From Mariprofundaceae bacterium (GTDB lineage: Bacteria; Pseudomonadota; Zetaproteobacteria; Mariprofundales; Mariprofundaceae), in the NCBI GenBank assembly GCA_030950865.1, contig JAUZQR010000236.1, positions 1 through 5,676 of the forward strand: 5,676 nt of DNA, written 5' to 3'. The first letter of the stretch is position 1. The number at the start of each line of letters is the position of its first letter. This document shows, in pieces, positions 1-5,676 of the stretch. Position numbers and translations under genes: made by a program. The notes under the pieces were generated by a model. It saw only the letters and a list, made by a program, of their open reading frames with translations. It was not told where the DNA came from and searched no databases.

Positions 1-355
1 CACCCGTGATATAAAGTACCGTGCCTTGTGCTGATAGTTTGGCTGCGGCCTGTAATAAAATGGTAGATTTGCCAATGCCTGGGTCACCACCAATTAAAAT
101 GGCTGAGCCTGGTACAATGCCACCCCCCAATACACGGTCTAATTCTTCAATATCGGTGGAGCGACGTGGGCTTTCTTCTGTGGAGATGTCGGTAATGGAG
201 ATGCTGTTTAGTGCTTTGCCTTTTTTGCCAATGCGAGGGTTGTTTTCAACCACTTGCTCGCTGATACAGTTCCAATCATTACAATCGGGGCATTGTCCTG
301 CCCATTTGCGATGTTCTGCGCCGCAGCTTTGACATACGAATAAGGATTTAGCCAT
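1..355 (-). CDS. radA: DNA repair protein RadA/Sms, N-terminal part (runs off left edge)
   Basis: RadA is a RecA-like ATPase that helps process and extend branched recombination intermediates in the cytoplasm. Only the first 118 codons are in the window; the family is usually about 450-460 aa, so roughly three quarters lies beyond position 1. The protein begins MAKSLFVCQSCGAEHRKWAGQ. It has the diagnostic RadA C4 zinc finger, with Cys8, Cys11, Cys22 and Cys25 as two CxxC pairs. A linker follows, then the RecA-core entry (RRSTDIEELDRVLGGG, about 64-79) and the Walker A motif GGDPGIGKST at 89-98. The GGDPGIGKS form is typical of RadA rather than RecA. The KNRFG motif and Lon-like C-terminal domain would be outside the window. 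The ATG at 355-353 is chosen because the zinc finger starts at once, as in known RadA proteins; no strong Shine-Dalgarno sequence precedes it. It is divergent from the GGDEF gene. The identification is secure; the rest of the gene is unseen. Confidence 0.95.
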   Translation of the reverse strand, partial: MAKSLFVCQSCGAEHRKWAGQCPDCNDWNCISEQVVENNPRIGKKGKALNSISITDISTEESPRRSTDIEELDRVLGGGIVPGSAILIGGDPGIGKSTILLQAAAKLSAQGTVLYITG

Positions 356-364
356 GCGCGTAAG

Positions 365-378
365 CTAGCAGAGGCTAG
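365..378. repeat. Small inverted repeat in the radA leader
   Basis: CTAGC (365-369), a 4-nt loop and GCTAG (374-378) form a perfect 5-bp inverted repeat 10 bp upstream of the radA start codon. On the radA transcript it would be a small hairpin close to the ribosome-binding region. It is short enough to be chance, and no function is claimed. Confidence 0.25.
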
Positions 379-432
379 GTCGGCTTGTCATGGTGTTGTC
401 GTAAATAGTGCTGTTTTTAGGCTAAATATTTT

Positions 433-463
433 TTGTGTTTTGCCGATGTATATGGGTTATAGT
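433..463 (+). promoter_or_regulatory. Weak candidate sigma-70 promoter for the GGDEF gene
   Basis: TATAGT at 458-463 matches the -10 consensus at five of six positions. The best upstream partner is TTGTGT at 433-438, a poor -35 with a long 19-nt spacer. The -10 box ends about 41 bp before the ATG at 505. The rest of the 149-bp radA/GGDEF intergenic region is AT-rich and shows no clear operator. The start codon has only a GGGG stretch (490-493) 11 nt upstream, so translation initiation looks weak. This is a visual call and could be coincidental in AT-rich sequence. Confidence 0.2.
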
Positions 464-504
464 TGCTGATATGAGGCAATAGGGTTGTTGGGGAATATAA
501 AAAC

Positions 505-2505
505 ATGGGCATGTGTAGTGCTAAAACATTGAGTATTTTAAAATATACAGCGGTTGTTTTTTTGCCGATTGTGATTGTTGTAGGCATGGCGAGTGTTTAT
601 AATGACAGGCTGGTCATGGCATCGAACCTTAAGATATTACAAGACCGTGAAACCAATCAAATTGCAATGCAAAAAGATGCTATTCAGAATGCATTTAAAA
701 ACATTATTTCTGATTTAGAAGTTGTCTCGCTGCATAGTGATTTAGAGCAACTATTGTCGCATGAGAGTGAGGCTGAGTTGGCGAAGCATCAGCAAGATTT
801 AGGCGGAGAATTCCTAGCGTTTATTCATCATAAAGACGCGTATAATCAGCTATCTATTCTTAACCAATATGGCATGGAAATCATTCGCGTAGAAAAAACA
901 GCAGAATCAGAACAGCTTGTTTCTACAGATAAACTTCAAAACAAAGTCGATCGCTCTTATTTTGTCGCTGCGATACATGGGGTTCCTGAATCGATTTATA
1001 TATCTCCTATAAGCCTGAATATTGAGCAACAACAGGTTGGAGAAATATATAAACCAGTGATTCAGTTGAGTATGTCCCTAGCCAATGAGAAAGGGGATGT
1101 AGCAGGTGTTCTTGTTCTCGACTATTTGGCAGAGCATTTATTTGCTGTCATCAACAATGATAATGCCTCTAGTGTTACACAACTGATTGATAGCAATGGT
1201 TTTTGGATTAAAGCAGAAGATTCAAATGATGAATGGGGTGATATACTTGATGAGAGAGAAAATCGGGCATTTAAGTTTGATTATTCAGCGGCATGGGAAA
1301 CCATTGCTCAGTCTGAACGCGGTCAATTTATTAACGAGAAAGGTATGTTCACATTTGCTAAAATAAACCCATTTGAAATGCATTACCGTCAAGGGCATTC
1401 TAAGGTGTCATACGTTGCCACTTTAGCAAAACCCTCCAATACATGGGTTTTATTATCCTATATCTCACCTGATATTCTTAAGCAGGAAGTTGAGAATAAA
1501 GACAGTATAACAGCTGTGAATCAGGTGATTTTTATTTTTATTTTATTTATATTGGTGCTTATTATTGCAAGGAAACGTATTGAACATATTGAGGATCTTA
1601 GTTTGATAAAACAGACGGATATACGCTTGCACGCTGTTGTGGATACGGCATTGGATGGCATTATTACAATTGATGAAAAAGGCATTATTTCCAGCAGTAA
1701 TCCCGCAGCTTGTAAGATGTTTGCTTATGAAGAATATGAAATGGTGGGCGACAACATTCGTATGATTGTTCCATCACCTCACAAAAAACCGCACGATGAT
1801 TACATCAATCGTTACCTTGAAACGCGGCATGCCCGCATTGTTAATAATACGAGAGAAGTGGATGCAGAAAGAAAAGATGGTTCAATCTTTCCCATTGAGT
1901 TATGTGTTGGAGCCAAAGAATTTGATGGTTCATGGTTATTCACAGGGATTATTCGTGATATAACGGAGCGCAAGGCATTAACAGAGAAGCTTGAAAAAAT
2001 GGCTATATCTGATGCGTTAACAGGCATTTATAATCGTGGCTATTTTACAAGACAATTAAATGAAGAGTTTTTGCGTTCCAAACGCTATCAATTAAACTTG
2101 TCTTTGATGATGTTGGATTTGGATCATTTTAAAGACGTGAATGACCAATATGGGCACCCAGCAGGTGATGCGGTATTGATTGCATTTGCCAATCAAATTC
2201 AAAAATCTATTCGGAATATTGATGTCTTGGCACGTTATGGTGGTGAAGAATTTGCGATTATTATGCCTGAGACGGATTCTGACGGGGCGCAAATTATTGC
2301 TGAGCGTATTCGGAATGATGTTGAAGCAATGGAAGTAAATATTGTCAATCATGTGGTGAAAAGAACGGTGTCCATTGGCATAGCATGTTTTACAAATGAT
2401 AGTATTGATGAGTCAGCGGATGCATTTTTAATTCGAGCCGATGATGCACTTTATAAAGCCAAACACTCTGGTAGAAATAGAGTTGTTTTATGTGAGCGTG
2501 ATTAA
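505..2505 (+). CDS. Membrane-bound Cache-PAS-GGDEF diguanylate cyclase
   Basis: A 666-aa inner-membrane protein predicted to make cyclic-di-GMP from two GTP. TM helix 1 is at about 11-31. A periplasmic region (about 32-335) follows, with stretches typical of Cache/PDC sensors ([14 protein letters not shown] 117-130, [10 protein letters not shown] 144-153, IYISPISLN 164-172). TM helix 2 is at about 340-356 and a PAS domain at about 372-490. The GGDEF domain (about 497-662) has LTGIYNR (505-511), the metal-binding DLDHFKDVN (538-546) and the signature GGEEF (579-583), which is compatible with activity. An RxxD inhibitory site (RNID, 570-573) lies exactly five residues before the signature, so product feedback inhibition is likely. 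No EAL or HD-GYP domain is present. The PAS domain aligns without gaps to the FixL heme pocket (see findings). The start at 505 puts TM1 near the N-terminus; an ATG two codons later is possible. Its stop overlaps that of convergent ung. Domain calls are strong; the input signals are inferred. Confidence 0.93.
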   Translation: MGMCSAKTLSILKYTAVVFLPIVIVVGMASVYNDRLVMASNLKILQDRETNQIAMQKDAIQNAFKNIISDLEVVSLHSDLEQLLSHESEAELAKHQQDLGGEFLAFIHHKDAYNQLSILNQYGMEIIRVEKTAESEQLVSTDKLQNKVDRSYFVAAIHGVPESIYISPISLNIEQQQVGEIYKPVIQLSMSLANEKGDVAGVLVLDYLAEHLFAVINNDNASSVTQLIDSNGFWIKAEDSNDEWGDILDERENRAFKFDYSAAWETIAQSERGQFINEKGMFTFAKINPFEMHYRQGHSKVSYVATLAKPSNTWVLLSYISPDILKQEVENKDSITAVNQVIFIFILFILVLIIARKRIEHIEDLSLIKQTDIRLHAVVDTALDGIITIDEKGIISSSNPAACKMFAYEEYEMVGDNIRMIVPSPHKKPHDDYINRYLETRHARIVNNTREVDAERKDGSIFPIELCVGAKEFDGSWLFTGIIRDITERKALTEKLEKMAISDALTGIYNRGYFTRQLNEEFLRSKRYQLNLSLMMLDLDHFKDVNDQYGHPAGDAVLIAFANQIQKSIRNIDVLARYGGEEFAIIMPETDSDGAQIIAERIRNDVEAMEVNIVNHVVKRTVSIGIACFTNDSIDESADAFLIRADDALYKAKHSGRNRVVLCERD

Positions 2506-3230
2506 CGGGTGCTTTGTGTTTGTTTGTACTCTTTGATGGCAGTGTTTAGGTCAGGAAGTACCCAGTCAATAGGTGTTTTCCCGTATTGTTTTAAATATGC
2601 GTTAGCATGAGAAAAATAACGACCGCCAAAAAAACCTCTATACACAGATAAGGGCGATGGATGGGGCGCTTTGATAATGAGATGTTTATTGGCATCAATA
2701 TTAGCGCCTTTTTTTTGTGCATAACCACCCCAAAGTATAAAGACAGTGTGTTCGGTATATTCATTGATTTGAGAGATAATGGCATCCGTGAAACGCTCCC
2801 AGCCTTTGTTTTGGTGAGATGCGGCGAGACCTTGCTCGACAGTTAATACGCTGTTGAGCAGTAAAACACCTTGTTCCGCCCAGTGGATTAAACAGCCGTG
2901 TTGCGCAGGCGGAATGTTTAAATCACTTTGAAGCTCTTTGTAAATATTGATAAGTGATGGCGGTATTTTGATGGTTGGCGGCACGGAAAAACATAACCCA
3001 TGTGCCTGATTTTCGCCGTGGTATGGGTCTTGCCCAAGAATAACAACCTTTACCTGATTAAAAGGTGTTGTGTTTAGAGCTGAGAACCATTGTTTAGCAG
3101 GTGGGTAAATAATCTTTTGCTGTTGTTTTTCAGCCTGTAGAAAAGAGCGTAACGAAATCATGTAATCTTGTGAAAACTCATCGGTTAAATGTTTTTTCCA
3201 CAGTGGCTCTAATTTGATATGTGTGTTCAT
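2502..3230 (-). CDS. ung: Uracil-DNA glycosylase, family 1
   Basis: Ung cleaves the N-glycosidic bond of uracil in DNA arising from cytosine deamination or dUTP incorporation, starting base-excision repair in the cytoplasm. The 242-aa length is close to the 229 aa of E. coli Ung. All family-1 motifs are intact. The water-activating loop GQDPYHG is at 66-72 (Asp68 is the catalytic Asp, E. coli D64). FSVP at 81-84 supplies the uracil-stacking Phe81. [10 protein letters not shown] at 123-132 has the uracil-reading Asn126. HPSPLS at 190-195 carries His190 (E. coli H187) and is followed by RGFFGG. The start gives the usual N-terminus (LEPLWKKHL). AGGAG lies upstream (3242-3246 on this strand) but 11 nt from the ATG, a rather long spacing. 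The stop codon overlaps that of the convergent GGDEF gene by 4 bp. No missing residues or frameshift are seen. Confidence 0.97.
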   Translation of the reverse strand: MNTHIKLEPLWKKHLTDEFSQDYMISLRSFLQAEKQQQKIIYPPAKQWFSALNTTPFNQVKVVILGQDPYHGENQAHGLCFSVPPTIKIPPSLINIYKELQSDLNIPPAQHGCLIHWAEQGVLLLNSVLTVEQGLAASHQNKGWERFTDAIISQINEYTEHTVFILWGGYAQKKGANIDANKHLIIKAPHPSPLSVYRGFFGGRYFSHANAYLKQYGKTPIDWVLPDLNTAIKEYKQTQSTR

Positions 3231-3277
3231 GGGGAGAGGTTACTCCTAACGCTTTAGAATTGGCGGTATGGTACGCT

Positions 3278-3286
3278 TTTATAGCA
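3278..3286 (-). promoter_or_regulatory. Candidate extended -10 promoter for ung
   Basis: Read on the minus strand, TGCTATAAA fits the extended -10 form TGnTATAAT, with TATAAA matching five of six consensus positions. No good -35 box sits 16-18 nt upstream, which is acceptable for an extended -10 promoter. Transcription would start near 3271 and leave a leader of about 40 nt before the ung ATG at 3230. The spacing is sensible, but the call rests on one short motif. Confidence 0.35.
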
Positions 3287-3301
3287 AATATGTGCAGACT
3301 C

Positions 3302-3331
3302 TTTGCAGGAAAAGAGCGATAAGGGTATGCT
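3302..3331 (+). promoter_or_regulatory. Weak candidate sigma-70 promoter for aspS
   Basis: TTTGCA (3302-3307, four of six matches to the -35 consensus) and TATGCT (3326-3331, four of six matches to the -10) are separated by 18 nt. The start would fall near 3338, giving a leader of about 60 nt before the aspS ATG. The box overlaps a small inverted repeat, CTCTTT (3299-3304) with AAAGAG (3311-3316). A second short hairpin, CCGCC-TTTT-GGTGG (3335-3348, one G-T pair), lies downstream in the presumed leader. No other convincing signal was found in this 167-bp divergent region. Confidence 0.22.
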
Positions 3332-3384
3332 GCGCCGCCTTTTGGTGGTTATTGGACATGAAGTTAGCCAAAAGCAATGATTTC

Positions 3385-3389
3385 GGAGG
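3385..3389 (+). promoter_or_regulatory. Shine-Dalgarno sequence that fixes the aspS start
   Basis: GGAGG ends 8 nt before the ATG at 3398, an ideal spacing. The in-frame ATG at 3377 lies upstream of this site and has no comparable ribosome-binding sequence. Starting at 3398 also gives an N-terminus ([11 protein letters not shown]) that lines up with E. coli AspRS (MRTEYCGQLR) without a long extension. The longer form is therefore unlikely. Confidence 0.85.
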
Positions 3390-3397
3390 CTTTCGCA

Positions 3398-5194
3398 ATG
3401 ATAGCGCGTACATACTGTGGTGATTTTCGTAATACACATCTTAGACAACAAGTTCGTCTTAATGGTTGGGTTGAAACCAACCGTGATCATGGTGGAGTCA
3501 TCTTTTTAGATGTGCGTGACCGCTCTGGTATTGTGCAAGTGGTGGCTCACCCAGATACGCCTGAAATGCATGCTTTGGCGCATTCTATGCGTCAGCAGAA
3601 TGTGATTGAAGTGATTGGCGAAGTGATTCCTCGTGATGCAGATGCGATGAATCCCAAGCTGCCAACGGGTGAAATTGAAATTAAAATTTCACAATTAACT
3701 TTGTTGAACCGTGCTGAAACACCTCCATTTGCCATTGAAGATGATTGTAATACAGGCGAACAACACCGTCTTGAATATCGTTATTTGGATTTACGTAGAC
3801 CTGTGATGCAAAAAAACTTGATGTTGCGTCATAAAGTAACGCATGCAGCACGAAACTATTTAGATGGGCAAGATTTCTTGGATGTTGAAACGCCAATTTT
3901 GAACAAATCTACACCTGAAGGCGCACGTGATTATTTGGTGCCTTCGCGTGTATATCCAGGATCTTTTTATGCCTTACCACAAAGCCCTCAGTTGTTTAAA
4001 CAATTGTTGATGGTGGCAGGTGTGGATAGGTATTATCAAATTGCACGTTGTTTTCGTGATGAAGATTTGCGTGCCGATAGACAGCCTGAATTTACACAGG
4101 TTGATTTGGAAATGTCCTTTGTAAATCAAGATGACATTATGGCTGTAGCAGAGGGTTTAATTTCATCCATGTTTGAAGCGGGCATGGGCAAAGCACTCGA
4201 TGCACCATTTCCACGTATGACCTATGCTGAAGCGATGGATAAATATGGTTTGGATAGACCTGATGTGCGTTTTGCTTTGGAACATATTGATGTGACCGAC
4301 TTGATGAAATCCGTGGATTTTAAAGTGTTCAGTGGACCTGCCAATAATGGCGGTTTGGTGAAAGTGATTCGTGTGCCGAATGGCAATGCTTTGTTAAGTC
4401 GCAAGAAAATTGATAATTATACCAAGTTTGTGTCTATTTATGGTGCAAAAGGCTTGGCATATATTAAGGTCAATGATAAAGACGATATTCCTGCAGGTTT
4501 GCAGTCTCCAATTGTGAAAAACTTGTCGGAAGATGTTTTGAAAGCTCTGATTGAACGTTGTGGCGCAGAAAATGGTGACTTGTTGTTCTTTGGAGCGGAT
4601 ACAAAAGAGATTGTCAATAATGCTTTGGGTTATTTGCGTGTAGAATTGGGCAAAGATTTGGGACTGTTTGATGTAAAATCGAATCAATTTGTTTGGGTGG
4701 TAGATTTCCCAATGTTTGAATGGGATGCTGAAAATAAGCGTCCGCAAGCTTTGCATCACCCATTTACAGCACCCTACGCAGAAGATTTGGATAAGCTTGA
4801 AACAGCGCCGCTTGAAATGCGTTCTCAAGCCTACGATTTGGTATGGAATGGTACGGAAATTGGCGGTGGCTCGATTCGTATTCATGATTCAGAAGTGCAA
4901 TCACGTGTATTAAAAGCATTGAATATTTCTGATGAAGAAGCCAATGAGAAGTTTGGTTTCTTATTGAATGCGCTCAAATATGGTGCGCCGCCGCATGGTG
5001 GTTTGGCATTTGGATTGGATAGGGTGGTGAGTTTGATGGTCAATGCCGAGTCCATTCGTGATGTGATTGCCTTTCCGAAGACCCAGCGCGCAGCAGATCC
5101 GATGGCTGATTCGCCTTCTGAAGTGGGTGATATGCAGTGGAAGGAACTTGGCTTGCGCAAACGTCGCAGCGTGGCAGAAGTAACATCTGATTGA
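3398..5194 (+). CDS. aspS: Aspartyl-tRNA synthetase, bacterial type
   Basis: A class II synthetase charging tRNA-Asp with aspartate in the cytoplasm. With the start at 3398 it is 598 aa, close to the ~590 aa of E. coli AspRS. Domains in order: OB-fold anticodon-binding domain (about 1-105), class II catalytic core with motif 1 ([20 protein letters not shown], 160-179), QSPQLFKQ (195-202) and motif 2 ([16 protein letters not shown], 219-234). The bacterial GAD insertion follows (about 280-410, containing FFGADTKEI 397-405), then GGGSIRIHD (489-497) and motif 3 (GLAFGLDR, 535-542, with the ATP-binding Arg542). All core motifs are intact. The anticodon domain has RDHGG with His31, the residue seen in non-discriminating enzymes such as the Pseudomonas one, where discriminating E. 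coli AspRS has Leu. It may therefore also charge tRNA-Asn (see findings). It is followed after 31 bp by a lipoprotein gene on the same strand. Confidence 0.98.
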   Translation: MIARTYCGDFRNTHLRQQVRLNGWVETNRDHGGVIFLDVRDRSGIVQVVAHPDTPEMHALAHSMRQQNVIEVIGEVIPRDADAMNPKLPTGEIEIKISQLTLLNRAETPPFAIEDDCNTGEQHRLEYRYLDLRRPVMQKNLMLRHKVTHAARNYLDGQDFLDVETPILNKSTPEGARDYLVPSRVYPGSFYALPQSPQLFKQLLMVAGVDRYYQIARCFRDEDLRADRQPEFTQVDLEMSFVNQDDIMAVAEGLISSMFEAGMGKALDAPFPRMTYAEAMDKYGLDRPDVRFALEHIDVTDLMKSVDFKVFSGPANNGGLVKVIRVPNGNALLSRKKIDNYTKFVSIYGAKGLAYIKVNDKDDIPAGLQSPIVKNLSEDVLKALIERCGAENGDLLFFGADTKEIVNNALGYLRVELGKDLGLFDVKSNQFVWVVDFPMFEWDAENKRPQALHHPFTAPYAEDLDKLETAPLEMRSQAYDLVWNGTEIGGGSIRIHDSEVQSRVLKALNISDEEANEKFGFLLNALKYGAPPHGGLAFGLDRVVSLMVNAESIRDVIAFPKTQRAADPMADSPSEVGDMQWKELGLRKRRSVAEVTSD

Positions 5195-5225
5195 CAGTGC
5201 CTAAAATGAGGGTAATGCTTAAGCT

Positions 5226-5510
5226 ATGATAAAACGTATATGGATGCTTACATGCCTGCTTGTATTGGCTGCCTGTGTGGTAAAACCACCTGTACAAGAG
5301 ATGGCTGAGGCACGTTCGGCAGTGAAGGCAGCACAAGCGATGAACGATTCAAAGTCTGGTTCTGCGGTCTATTTAAAAAGTGCAGAAGAAGCTTTAAAAC
5401 AGGCTTCTGAGGCTATCGAACAGCAAAAATATACAAAAGCGCGTTTAAAAGCACGGGAAGCCAAAAGACAGGCGCAAAAAGCTGCTAAGGTATCACAAAA
5501 AGATCATTGA
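5226..5510 (+). CDS. Small lipoprotein, DUF4398-like
   Basis: A 94-aa predicted lipoprotein. The signal peptide has a basic start (MIKR), a hydrophobic core and the lipobox LAAC ending at Cys17, the expected lipidation site. The +2 residue is Val rather than Asp, which in enterobacterial rules favours the outer membrane. The mature part (about 24-94) is helical and rich in Ala, Lys, Glu and Gln. The pattern AEARSAVKAAQAM..SAVYLKSAEEALKQASEAI..QKYTKARLKAREAKRQA resembles the DUF4398 helical domain found in Gram-negative envelope lipoproteins. The cellular role is unknown. It lies 31 bp after aspS with no terminator in the gap, so cotranscription is likely. GAGGG (5208-5212) is the only Shine-Dalgarno-like sequence and is 13 nt from the ATG, a long spacing. 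The lipobox is certain by eye; the family call is from memory of the pattern. Confidence 0.82.
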   Translation: MIKRIWMLTCLLVLAACVVKPPVQEMAEARSAVKAAQAMNDSKSGSAVYLKSAEEALKQASEAIEQQKYTKARLKAREAKRQAQKAAKVSQKDH

Positions 5511-5533
5511 TGGCATATCATCAAACACTTTTT
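5507..5533 (+). terminator. Weak candidate intrinsic terminator after the lipoprotein gene
   Basis: TTGATG (5507-5512) and CATCAA (5519-5524) form a perfect 6-bp stem around a 6-nt loop, followed after 4 nt by five T residues (5529-5533). The stem includes the stop codon and is AT-rich, so it is weaker than a classical Rho-independent terminator. The position, just after the last gene of the likely aspS transcript, is right. Confidence 0.35.
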
Positions 5534-5543
5534 ATGAGTCATG

Positions 5544-5676
5544 CTAGGAGGCTGTCGGACTTAGATGATTGTTGCGAGAAATAGCGGGATTGAGGCGGTT
5601 TTTACATTGAATTGAGGCGAATAGCAGGGCTATTTAACGAAATTCAAGGTGAAAAACGACCAATATCCGATTTTTC
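5544..5676. mobile_element. Probable end of an insertion sequence or MITE (continues past right edge)
   Basis: This non-coding stretch starts with CTAGGAGGCTGTCGGACTTA (5544-5563), followed by a long inverted repeat. From memory, a GGCTGTCGGACTTA-like terminal sequence beside a hairpin with a GCTATT-type centre occurs at the ends of some DDE-transposase insertion sequences (IS1182/IS4-like) in proteobacteria. This is recall, not a database match. No transposase reading frame lies inside the window, and the matching opposite terminal repeat is not seen, so the body would be to the right or the element is a remnant or MITE. The left boundary is approximate. A structured intergenic repeat unrelated to transposition is the main alternative. 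Confidence 0.45.
5576..5676. repeat. Long imperfect inverted repeat, about 50 bp per arm
   Basis: The left arm (5576-5625) and right arm (5629-5676) surround a 3-nt centre, AGG. The innermost pairs are AATAGC (5620-5625) with GCTATT (5629-5634). Further out, TTGAATT (5607-5613) pairs with AATTCAA (5641-5647), apart from its last position, which the mismatched segment between the stems absorbs. GTTTTT (5598-5603) then pairs with AAAAAC (5652-5657), and CGG (5586-5588) with CCG (5667-5669) near the outer end, with mismatches and small bulges between. The right arm reaches the last base of the window, so the repeat may be longer. There is no T-run after it here. The pairing was done by eye. Confidence 0.75.

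Noticed and set aside
21..332. 103-aa plus-strand reading frame
   Set aside because: It lies entirely antisense to radA, whose zinc finger and Walker A motif are unmistakable; the translation shows no recognisable domain.
505..3230. GGDEF gene and ung as a defence or signalling module
   Set aside because: The GGDEF protein is a standard membrane diguanylate cyclase with an ordinary active site and I-site, and Ung is a normal housekeeping repair enzyme. Convergent adjacency alone is not evidence of a system.
3335..3348. CCGCC-TTTT-GGTGG hairpin upstream of aspS as an attenuator or riboswitch
   Set aside because: It is only 5 bp with a G-T pair, has no following T-run and no alternative structure, and no known riboswitch core is visible.
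3377..3397. Upstream ATG adding seven residues to AspRS
   Set aside because: The GGAGG Shine-Dalgarno lies inside this extension, 8 nt before the next in-frame ATG, and homologues lack the extra residues.
4394..4885. 163-aa minus-strand reading frame inside aspS
   Set aside because: It is antisense to the conserved GAD and catalytic regions of aspS and has no recognisable motif. It is a shadow frame.
5206..5229. Seven-codon frame whose stop overlaps the lipoprotein ATG as ATGA
   Set aside because: It could suggest a leader peptide with translational coupling, but it has no ribosome-binding site and the product has no notable composition. Chance is likely.

Overview
This window reads as ordinary bacterial chromosome, moderately AT-rich, from a Gram-negative and most likely proteobacterial organism. 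The evidence is a bacterial-type aspartyl-tRNA synthetase that, from memory, resembles gammaproteobacterial (Pseudomonas-type) enzymes, a family-1 uracil-DNA glycosylase, a RadA/Sms repair protein, an inner-membrane diguanylate cyclase and a small lipoprotein with a clear lipobox. The species cannot be named from sequence alone. A low-GC gammaproteobacterium or a related lineage such as the Zetaproteobacteria would fit.

Layout. Positions 1-355 (minus strand) hold the N-terminal 118 codons of radA, with its zinc finger and Walker A motif; the rest lies beyond the left edge. A 149-bp divergent intergenic region (356-504) separates it from a 666-aa membrane-bound sensor protein on the plus strand (505-2505). 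Its order is TM helix, Cache-like periplasmic sensor, TM helix, FixL-like PAS and an apparently active GGDEF domain. Its stop codon overlaps the stop of ung (2502-3230, minus) by 4 bp, so these genes converge with no room for a terminator between them. A 167-bp divergent region (3231-3397) precedes aspS (3398-5194, plus), whose start is fixed by a good Shine-Dalgarno sequence. A small DUF4398-like lipoprotein gene (5226-5510) follows 31 bp downstream and is probably cotranscribed. The last ~130 bp (5544-5676) have no gene. They hold a long imperfect inverted repeat of about 50 bp per arm, with a short sequence outside it that resembles an insertion-sequence end. The element probably continues past the right edge.

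Function. radA and ung are DNA-repair genes (recombination intermediates and uracil excision), aspS serves translation, and the GGDEF protein probably makes cyclic-di-GMP in response to a periplasmic and a cytoplasmic signal. Apart from the likely aspS-lipoprotein pair there is no sign that they form one pathway. The points most worth checking are the FixL-like heme-ligand pattern in the PAS domain, the histidine typical of non-discriminating AspRS enzymes, and the terminal inverted repeat. I found no convincing evidence of a novel multi-gene system.
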